Below are positions 1 to 11,052 of a stretch of DNA of 64,000 nt, one piece after another (position 1 is the first letter of the stretch; every line of letters begins with the position of its first letter). Under the pieces are notes generated by a model. That model saw only the letters and a list, made by a program, of their open reading frames with translations. It was not told the origin of the DNA and did not search any database. Origin of the DNA: Hepsetus odoe (taxonomy: Eukaryota > Chordata > Actinopteri > Characiformes > Hepsetidae); assembly GCA_017165825.1 (NCBI GenBank), contig CM029383.1, positions 11,641,719 through 11,705,718 on the forward strand. Reading direction: 5' to 3'. A program made the position numbers and the translations under genes.

Positions 1-40
1 AACTACGATTTGGCAGGAGGCCTCAGCTAGAAACAGCAAA
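1..40 (+). other. possible non-coding 5' exon end of arfip2
   Basis: A strong donor (AAA|GTAAGT) lies at 41-46, upstream of the 5'UTR part of the start-codon exon. This could be the end of an upstream untranslated exon whose start is outside the window. The support is one splice-site match only; no CpG-rich promoter is visible before 878. Confidence 0.25.
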
Positions 41-865
41 GTAAGTGCTCCTTGAGAACCTTGACTGATGCTAATATTCAGTCCGATGAGTCACATGAAG
101 CCACATTAGAGAGCTCTGTGCACTCCTTTATTTGCCTGTGCTCGTTCATGGGGCTGAGTCACATGCTGCCTCTTCGTGAGCCGTCAGTGTAAGTCAGAGT
201 CTGTCCCCATCCTTCTCCTTAACGACACTTTAACGGATGTGACAGAGTTGGGTAGGTGCATGCAATTAAGAGTTGTGCAAAGAGCACCATTAAATGAGAA
301 ATCTCTTTCATTTCTCACCGTTTTAATATTTGGAACCCGTGCTTTGTCTCTTCACATTTCATCATGTGTGTAGTGGTGGGTTTGTATTGTGAGCTAGTTG
401 GTAATATCCATCCTAACAGAGTATACATTACATTGTGCAGTGTTTTGTGATGCAGCACCAGGCTTAAGAGAAAAAGGTAAAGGTTCTACCAGCCTGGGGT
501 GGGCTCCTTACTTATCTGCTGATCTTGCTTCAGGAGTTTTTCATAAACACATAATAACAATGAAGAGTGAGCATTTCTCAAAACTGAAAAAAGCTACTTT
601 ATTGTGCCCTCAAGCAAACATTCAAGGGCGCAGTGTCAGGCTTTTAGCCTCTCAGAAGGCTAATCTCTCTGAAATTGCATGGTTTTTCAAATGTAGGTCA
701 TGGCTTTCCGCTCTTTGCACTTTGTGAAATGTCTCCAATATAGAACACACTTTCACCTGTAGAACACAAGCAAAAATAAAGAATAAAATGTTTTGTGGAC
801 ATGCTGCTAGAAGCCAAAAGACGTTTTGGATTTCTCTCTCCCTCTATACTTTTCTCCCCATTCAG

Positions 866-976
866 TGATACTCCAGCATGACGGACAGTATGATGAGTAA
901 AGCAGCCACGATGGAGATCCCCATCAATAGTAACGGAGACAGCAGGACTCTTGGGGAGGATGATGGCTTGGAGCAG
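866..976 (+). CDS. arfip2: arfip2 exon with start codon
   Basis: The acceptor CCCCATTCAG ends at 865. There are 12 bases of 5'UTR, then ATG at 878 and 33 codons (MTDSMMSKAATMEIPINSNG, then ...EDDGLEQ). The donor is GTGAGA at 977. The start is chosen because it aligns with the MTD start of vertebrate ARFIP2. Phase 0 end. Confidence 0.93.
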
Positions 977-3900
977 GTGAGAAAAAACTATTTCTACTTT
1001 TTTCACTTTTCGGTAGTTTGGAAAAAAAAAATACTGCATTAGGTGGAAGAGGAAGAAACATTATTTCCAGACATTTGTGGCATAGGCATGTCTGAAATAT
1101 TCTGAGTCCAAGTTAACACATGTGCTGTTCCAGAAAGCCCATGTGTCCCTGGTGTTGGCACCTGTGCAAGTGCAGTTTCACCTTTAAGCTCTGAGAAAAA
1201 ACATCAAGGAAGCAGGTGGTTTAAACATTTACCTTTGCCTTAGAGTTTGTGAGAGAGGTTTTCCTGAAATGTTAAGTGCAGGATATCAGATCTCAGGTGA
1301 GGATATTTCTGAACGTAATGACACGTAGCCTTAAAATGTAAATGAATTGCAAGCAGCATAGTTTGCTGGTGGCAGTCTTTGCAGATTAGATGGTTCTTCT
1401 TTTGGATTTGTGAATTGCCACATGTCAGTAGGTGGGAAATGCTCTCCCAGTGTTGAGCCTTTGGTAAACAGAAGGTGGAGTAGTTCCATTGTCCCAAGGC
1501 ACACCTAGTCTAAACAACAGTGCAGAGCCTTTAGATCCGGGAAAGAAATGCTAGGCAAACATTGCTCTGTTTGCTGACCAAAAGGCGAGACTTTCTTCAA
1601 GTCGTTTTGTTATGCTGATGTAAACTAAAATGTAGGGTAAACTTTTTGTCGAAAAATCTTGGTCTATTTGGCATGAATGTCTGTTTATTTTTTCATTGCT
1701 GCATTACTACAACCTTTGCTCATTTCATTGGTGCTCATGTGAATACTGTCAGAGAGGGAATGAGGCAATTCACACTCATTTTCTCAGTTTGGAAGGAAAG
1801 CACATTTGATCACAGATAATTGGAAAACAATGATAATTATGTTTTTTAAGATATGCTACTGTCTGATTAACTCTAAGGCAATGTGTTCAAGATGCTTGAC
1901 TAATTCAGAAAGTGACAGATGGCACTTTGCTGTTCTGTGTCTTTTGATAGAACGAGGATGTGGATTGTGGGCTTCTCCTTCTCAATCCATGCTCAACTTC
2001 CAAACATCCTTTATCCTCCATTTGGGAGTTTTATATTTATAAAAAAGGGAAGGCCATGAGTGGTAAAGCCAGTCAACACATTTTCTATGAACTTTTAATG
2101 AGATTTAAATAACAAACTTTATTTTGACATTAAAGCAATGTGTAATACACAAGTATTATTTGTTTATTGAATGCATCATCCTGGAAAATAATATGACAAT
2201 GTTGCATGTGGATGAGTTTGGCCACCCTTTTTCTGTATGTGACCAGTACTTAGTCTTGTTTTTTTTGTTTGGTCAGACTGTTCTATTTAAATTACATTCT
2301 CATGACCCCTTATATGCAGTTGAAAATGGGTCAACAGCACTGCACAATGCGCCAGTCCATCACAATTTTCACAATTTTGCCAGCCAGATCTTCTCACACA
2401 AAAAACTGTAATGGGTAACATGAGACTTGAAATACCAGTTGTTCTAATGGTCCTTTTAAAGATAAACATATAAATGCATGTACTCTATACTTGCATAACA
2501 GTTTAGTTATGTAACTTACTTCAGCTTGTAAGTTTTAGCCTAATTGCATGGAGTTGGTGAAGAGTATTAACTAAATTATGTATTCTAGTTGGTAAATGAC
2601 TTCTTAAATTCATCCTTTGGTGATAAAAAGTCTGTTTTCTTGTACTCTAGTAACAGGTTAACGATCACCATAGATGGTTTTATTACACTGGGCACATGAT
2701 TGATTTATTGATGCTTGTTATTTTTATTTTATCCTGAGTTTTACAGCTGACAGCACTTTTCATGCCGCAGGGTGCTTGTGTTTATACCTTTATTATGAAT
2801 TAATGGCCAAGTTCAAGAAATGCTGGGCTTGCTCAGAATTAAATTTGTAGTATTGTTACAATCTTTTGTGCCCATATTGTATAAATGTTTTTCATCATCA
2901 CTTTTTTTGATCAATACTTTTTTTTGTTTATGCATTGTTAAGTCATTTCTTTTTCTTTATGTCTTTCTGTCATCCTTTTCCACTCATATCTGTGCAGGCT
3001 CGAAAGGTACAGTGGGGCTTAAATGAGAAGGTAGGGTGCCCCCCAGGCCAAAGGGTGAGGAGAGCACTGGTGGAGGGCTTAGAGGCTTAAACAGATGTGT
3101 GTGGTTGTGTGAGAAGAGGGTGTGTGTGTGTGTTTGTGTGTGTTTTATTTGGCTCCTGATTTTTACTGTACTGAAAGGATGTCTTTCAAAATTAGTAAAA
3201 GAAAGTTATTCAAATCTGTTTGGTTGACTGTTTCATGCCAGGTTTCTGTTGCAAAAACAGAACACAAAGTGTAGAAGTATATTTCTAATTTGTACATTTT
3301 GAAAAACATCCCACTGAATTCCTGGAGTGCTATTAACAACTAAAATTTAGAAGCAATATAATTGTTAACATAAAAATCCTTAATCCAAGGGCTTAGGAAT
3401 GGTTCCAATGGATTTTGGATTCTCATAACCTTGTGTTTGTGTTGTTGTGTTTATATACTGAGCATACGCCAGTATGTTGTGTGTTACTAACCTATCGTCA
3501 GCTCTAGTTAAATTGACGTATTGAGCAAGGGTTTGACGTTTGTCCCAATTGGATTGCCAGAGCACAAGCAATGGCTGATGAGGCCACACACTTATCCCTG
3601 TAGGGGATGTAACTCCACCCAAATTCTGAATGTCATCCTGTCCTGCTTCGTGTCCCATCAGTGGTGTTTACATGGCTACTTATTGTTCAACTGGATGGAG
3701 AAGATGATTGGCCCACTTTGTGGGAGTAGACTGTTTAGGCTATCTTGCAACAGATGCCATTTACCACTTTGATGATGTAATCAGTGCATCTTCCTGCTGT
3801 ACACTCACAAGTGCACACTATTAAAAGCGATGAATAAGACGTTTTCAGTGTGCTGTGGACAATGGACAGTTCTCAATGGGTCCATATATAATGAGAAACC

Positions 3901-6900
3901 AAATTAATCTCACTTTTATTTGAATAAATGTTTATCAAAATCGTTTATTACCATTGAAGTTTGAACCTGTACCATAAGCTGAAATTAAATCCTTTAGAAT
4001 TCATTGAATTTGTGGTGTCATTAAGGCATCTGCACTCCTTTAATTAACCTGCAGTGTTGTAGCTCTGCCCAATCCCTCTACAGTTTTAAGGAGTGTTTTA
4101 GCCTGAAATGAGGGAAGAAAATCAGAACAGAGATCCTTTGCATATATCACGGATTTCTTTAAGACAATGCAACAAAGAAACCATTCAGAACGGGTGATGG
4201 GGAAAGTGGTCATGTAAAATTAACTAATTTTAGAAACTCATTCAAATTTAATTCATAACATGTAATTTGTTAACATCCACCTAACAAAACCTTCCTTTTC
4301 CCTCTCAAATAGAATTGTCAGCGTAGTCTAGGCTAGTGGGCCTTTTTTTTTAGCAAGCATCAAGGTTTTTTGATGTACAAATGAAAGAAATGCATGTGTG
4401 TTGGTGTGTTTGTGTGTGTTTGTAGGATTTGCAACAGGTAATGGTATCTGGGCCCAACCTTAATGAAACCAGCATCGTATCAGGTGGCTATGGTGGCACT
4501 GCAGAAGGCATCATTCCTACCAGCTCTATAAAAGGTATTACTCTCACGTTTCACAGGTTGTGTTCTTATCTTTTCCTCCTCCCTCCTTTGATTGTTTTTA
4601 GCCAGGGCTTCTATATGACCTCAGTTTCCATGGACACCAACGAATCTGAGTCAGTCCGTAGCTTTTGATACAATGAGTTTTTCAAATACTCACTTGACGA
4701 AAGTTTTCTTTCAGCAGATCCACGCTTCCTTGAGAGTAGGGGTGGCAGATATTGCGGGAATATTATCACAGTACGGAACTGTTGGAAGGAGCACACACTA
4801 ATCACTGGTGCCACATTTTTTGAAAAATCTATGAATCTGTGAATATTCAATTATTTATTTATTTAGTGCCATTTTAGCAGAAATTAGTTTGAGCTAATTG
4901 AACAGCCAAAGAAATGCATTGGGATCTAAAACCAGGCCTTAAAAACTGACGTGCATACATGTTAAGTAGGGAATGTTGGTGCTCAAATAGGTGTTGTTGA
5001 TGGTCATTGGTGACACAATTTGACAACTAATTTGCTAACCAATATCAGCTAACACTTCAGCATTTAAAAGCCTACAGACCAAGTCTGTTATGTTTATACA
5101 GGGTGCCTTCACAACTGATTTCCTATTTTTGCTCTGCATTATTAAAGCATACAGTGATGAGGCTTATAAGTTATAGTATTTTATTTATTACTGTTTGTTT
5201 ACAAGTGTTGATGTGTGAATTTTTTTTTTTCTTTTGTTTATCTCTGCTATTAGTTTTTTGAAAAACTAACTGGTTTCTAACTCCCTAGCTGTATGACTGA
5301 CTACGGCTTCTTACAGAATGATTGAGGCAGTTTGACCCATAAGTAGATATGCTTCTTTTTCTTGAATGGGTGAGTGTGTTAGTTTTTCTTTCAGATCCTG
5401 GACATTTTGCTCAAGTATATTGTGTTGTTAGCTACTTGATTCTGTAGGGAGAAATTATGGAAAAGCTTCTCATGGACTTCTGCTCTCTTCTGAATAATTT
5501 GAGTGGTTGAAATAGGGTAGCGGTGGCCTGGTGGTTAGGGAGTTGGATCGGAAGATTGTGGGTTCCCTCACCAGTAGGTTGCCCTGAGGTACCCTTGAGC
5601 AAGGTACCATCCCCGTCACTGCTCCCTGGGCACTTTTAATAGCTGCCCCCTGCTGCACGTGTGTGTGTGTGTGTGTATGGGTGAAATGCAGAGGTTGAAT
5701 TTCGTTGTGTTGTGCTGTGCTGCGTTTCACAATGACAAGGGTAGTCACTTTCATATGCTTCATAACTGATTCATTATCGACAATAAAGCCAGTTTATTTA
5801 CTACTTATTTTTTGCATTCTAGCAATAATGTTTAGGTTATGAATGGTTTTTTTTTTTTTTTTTTGCGCCTCCTTTAGTCCTTGCATGTGTCTCTCATTAG
5901 CGAATGGCTGCTACCTTCTCAAGAATATCAGAAAATAATGTGAGACCTCCGGCAATGTATTTCATGCTATAACTTTCTGAAATGTTATTTTTGGAAACAT
6001 TCTTCAGATGTCTGGTTTGCATTATCACCACTGTGAAGAAATTTCTCTAGAAAGGAGGATTTCATACCAGTATATTCTGATGTTTGTTTACATGCTAACA
6101 GTTCAGTTGTTTTTTTCAGTTACATTAGGACATTTTGGAAAACATGGTTATCATCCTCTGTAAATCATTCATATTAAACATGCAGGTTGATGTTCTATGT
6201 ACTGACAACATCTACAATATGCAGTAATGCAGAAATAAGGCTGACACTCTGGTGGGGTACATCATAATTCTGCCCACCCCACCTGAGAGTAGAGGGGTTT
6301 TTAAGCGCATTATGTATTGGAGGACTCCCTTTTTATTCCAGTTACCTGGTGTCTCTGGTATCATGGACGTGAGATTGCATTATGTTGTGTGTTTTTTTTT
6401 TTTTTTTTTTTTTTTTTGTTTGTTTTTTTTTTTTTTTTGTAAGAGGTTACAAATGACAAATTTTAAATGACACATTTTTGGTCTTTTTCTGCTTTTAATC
6501 TGTATTCCTGTCCATACACATTCTTTTCTTCTTTCCAACATGCCGTTTTCTAGACTGTTCACTGCATTTGATAAAAAGCTCTTTTTTTATTTTGTGTTCT
6601 TTTCTAGTAGACATTAATTTGCATGAGGTAAAGGAACTGTGTGTTTGTAGAACTGGTGTAGTACAGTAAAACACTTCCAAGCAGAGTTATCCTCCCTTCC
6701 CCCCCACACACAAACACACACACACACACACACACACACAGGAGGTTCCATTCAGTGGCTTTGCATAATTTTCAGCCTCAGTAGCTTTTCTATTGTTTTT
6801 CACCCTTCACTTTTCCATGGTTTAGTTTCAGTAAAAGTGTTTGGGTTTCAATACAAGATGTATTTTATTCAGATCTCCAAGCTTTGTGTGTGACCTTTGT

Positions 6901-9900
6901 CTTAGAAATCACCCTGGTGAGAATGATGTGATATCTGAAAATAATTCACAATATGTCATTATTAAAAAATAATAAATAAAACGCAGGATTATTAAGTGCC
7001 TCCTGCACCCTGTTGTGTTTTTATCTTTAACCCGCCACTATTAATTGTTTTTGGATTAACTGGATTAAAATTTAAGATAAAATAAGCACTTAATTCCTAG
7101 TTGTAAATGGTTGTGTATTCTAAGGTCCTGATTTAAGCTCGATTTGGATGTTTTAGATGTTAAAATGTGTTCATTGACCAGTGCTTATTAAATACTACGC
7201 AATAGTTGTGTAGTTCTCAAATAAACCTTCTTTATTCATGCTGTTCTACACCCTAAACGTTAAAATGAATCTTTGTTTTGTGATTTACTTTCATGTTAAC
7301 TTTCATTTGTCTGGTTTACTAAAGCAAAGTTCCATTTCACGGCTAACTGTATGACCCATGTCTTACTTTTTTTTAAAAATGTTAATCTTCAAATAGTACA
7401 ACATTGCACCATTTATGGCAGAGCACAAAATAAGTACACCTTCAATGTTCATTGTGTGCGCAGTTACTTTGTTAGGTGAATGACTTGGAATGTTCTTTTC
7501 ATATTCCATTATATTCGTATAGATTAAGCCTTTGGTCTTTCTCTCATCTCAGCTGTTTCTAAATGAATAAAAGTTCAGTGTTTTACAGTCAAGTTAACAG
7601 CCCAATTACCAATGAATAATGATTCTATATTGTTCATTAAATGTATTAATTCAGTATATTTTACATTTCTGTTTTAAGTCTTTTTGGTAAAAGCAGTGAC
7701 ATGTAAAATCATATGAAGCAGCTTGGCGTTTACATTGAGCCTGTGTTTTTTTTCAGTCTTTAGCTAACGGTACCTGAGAATGGTGAGATCCCCCTTACAG
7801 TTAATGCCATTTTTCAGATTCTATAATTAAGTCTATCCTTTATATTAACAGCTTATCTCAACTCAGAGCTCATAGAATGAAAAGTGGAGAAACATGGACA
7901 AGGCACAAGTTGCCACTCCATAGTAGATGGATGTATAACATTAATATAGTCAAGTCCTTGGGCAATTCTGTTTTCAGCTTTTTCCATCTTGCTTGTTCCT
8001 GATTATAAGCCCAACAGCAAAAAAAAAAAAAAAAAAAATATAAGAGCCAAACTGAAACTGCTGCAGTAAGAGATGCACTGTGCTGGGGTTTAAAAATAAA
8101 TAAATAATAATAAAAGTCCTGTCATAGATTTTGCTCAAGGAAAGAGGCTCTGGCTCCCTCTGGTGGCTGAATGAGTGAGAGCAATATGTCTGTCTCCTCT
8201 CAGGCCCTGCTGTTCGTCTCAACACTGAATTTCTGGGCAACAGACGCATCCCAGTGGATGGACAAGGTTACCCAAGCCCTTTCTCATTCTTACTCGCTCG
8301 CTCTCGGTCTCGGGTGCTCTTTCAAAGTGCTTGTTCTGTCTGAAGCAGGGGATTACTGTCTCAATACTGTCTTTTTCTTCCTGAAGTGGGGATTCAAAGA
8401 ATTCACTTTTCTTAATTTTTCTCTAGGTTTTTTTTGCAGTTCTCCCCCTACATTCTTTTTCCTTGGAAGATGGTGACTTATGTTAATCTCTTTCACTTCA
8501 TGGATCATTTATTTTTGGGCTGTGTCTTTTAATGATTTATTTTATTTTATTGTTATTCAATGCAACGCTTTAATTTTTTTTATTCAGTTATATTACGTTT
8601 ACTTATGCCTCATTTCTGTGACAAAGGGTGGTAAGTCAAAACAAAGATCAGATCATTTGTGTTTAAGGGTCTTTACAGCTATTTTTTTCTGTTTGATGTG
8701 GTTTTTATAAATTTGTCATCTGATGCTGAGTAGATATTTGATATGGTGGCCATCAACAGCATTCAGTGTTTAACTTTCAACATAATTCATATTTTTAAAT
8801 CTTTTCATCTCACTTTCCATTATCATTTTCTCTTTTTACCTCCTTCTCACATTTTTTTTTTTTTCATCTTTTTCCCTGTCTCACTGTTAAATTCTTTTTC
8901 CTTGTCTCCGCATTCCCCCCCCCCCCACACACACACTCTTTTACTGCACTTCCTTCACACCTTGAATCATGTTACATATCTCGCAATGTAACAATGGATT
9001 CATTTCATTCACCTACCAAAAAACATTCAATTTCTCCAATTCCCTAATATTCCCCCCCCCAAATGCCCCCCTTCCATGTATGCCCCCCATCCAGACCTGC
9101 GAATGAAGTGCAGGGACATTAGTGTTGCCCCCAGCCAAGCAGCTGCCAGCCGAATAGCCAGCCAATCTGACGACTTCCCCGGTATCCCAGGTACCCTGAA
9201 ATCCCGGGATGTTCCTCAATCACTGACATCATTGCTCTCATTTTCATGCACTCTTCATCTTTGACTTCACCTATCTGCATTCTGATACACACTGTAAAGT
9301 CATTAATCTCTGCTGTGAGGACTGCCGTGATAAGTAGGTCTCATAGTTTGCTTGATTGGGTAGAGATTTGGTAATGAGAGATCATTAAATTGTTGCCTTC
9401 TTGTGTATTAGGATCCAGCATGCACAACAGCAGCAGTTCATCTATGATGGCAGAAGAGACCACAAGAGGGGTTGCAGTGGAGAAGTTTGACATGATGAAG
9501 AAATGGGGCCTCAACACCTATAAGGTATCATGTCAGCTTTCTGCTTTGACACGTTTTATATATAAACTACATGTCTATCAAACTTGCCTCAAGCACATTC
9601 TTGGTGACTTTTTTTTGGCATGAATTATTGACAATAATGGTAGTATTACCATACAGGGGATGTTTTATCTGCTTCATCACACCTTGTTCAGCTGTGTGTT
9701 TAGTCTTGTAAGCTTTTTGGGACTTCCTGGGACTGAACATGATCCTGTTATCCTGCTGTGGCCTCCAGGGAGAGCCAAGGCTAAACAATTTCTGCATATA
9801 TTCTGTATATTCGTTACTTATTTCCTACTCTGATAAGTGTGATAAGAGGTATATAGGGGTCTGTGTTGAAATGCCCTTTCTTATGGGAAGAACAGCGATG

Positions 9901-11014
9901 AACTTGGTAAAGGTTGAATTCTTTGGAAATTGTGCTTGCCTAAACATGCCAATGTCTTGAAGGTGTTCAGTTGGATGATGCCTTTTTTGATTCTTGATAT
10001 AGTTCAACAAAGTCAGTTGGTGTGGGTAAATCAGTAGTGACTCAGAAAAATAAACTCAGTCTGAAAAAATGATAGAAGTACAAAGTTGCTTTTATTTCAC
10101 TTGGAAAACAAGTACATTCTTATCCTTAAAGTGTTGTACAAAATAAAGCTAATTTATATTTTATGGTCAATCTACATATGCTTTAAACAGACATGAGGCT
10201 GTCAGCCCTCAGTAAGGTGTAATAAAGAAAGTTTAGCTGATTAATGATAATATCCTAGACTTGACCTCTGAAGCAGGAACAATCTCAAATGCTTCATTGT
10301 TAACAAATAGAAGATCAAATAGCCCTAATATGAAGGTAAACTGATTTAAAATCAAATCAAAATTAGTACCTTGTTTCTTAGCACTGACTTAAAAGACTTG
10401 AACGTTCTTTTTAAAGGTGGTGATTATGAATCAGGGTAGATATACCTGCAGTACTAGTTTCACCAATTTATTAACTATCCAAAACAAAGGGTCCATTTAT
10501 ATGCATATCTTTTATATACACAGTGTGCAAAAGACCTGGGTTGCCTCTCATTTCTTATATGTATATTTTTTATATATACACACGCACACAGAGTACTGTG
10601 CAAAAGTTTTAGGCAGGTGTCAAAAAATGCTTTCAGAAATATAAATAATGATTGTTCATTTTCATCAATTTACAAAATGCAAAGTGAGTGAACACAAGAA
10701 AAATCTACATCAAATCAATATTTGGTGTTACTACCTTTTGCCTTCAAACCAGCATCAGTTCTTCTACACTTGCACAAAGTCAGGGATTTTGTAGGATTAT
10801 AGTCGGTGTGTGGTCAACCAGTTTTACCAAACAGGTACTGATGATCATCAATGTCACACGGAGGTTGAAACACAGTCATGTTTGGAACAACCTACCAGCT
10901 GAGTTCCTTCAAAAACTGTGTGCAAGTGTACCTAGAAGAATTGATGCTGTTTTGAAGGCAAAGGTCACACTAAATATTGATTTGATCTGTGTGTGTCTGT
11001 TTTTATATATATGT

Positions 11015-11052
<38 letters not shown>

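Larger units (their letters stand above)
4535..8203 (+). other. arfip2 intron with SINE and low-complexity runs
   Basis: This 3.7 kb intron carries the SINE at 5514-5765, a poly-T run at 6392-6438, a CA repeat at 6706-6740 and a poly-A run at 8019-8038. The rest is AT-rich with no coding signal. Confidence 0.7.
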
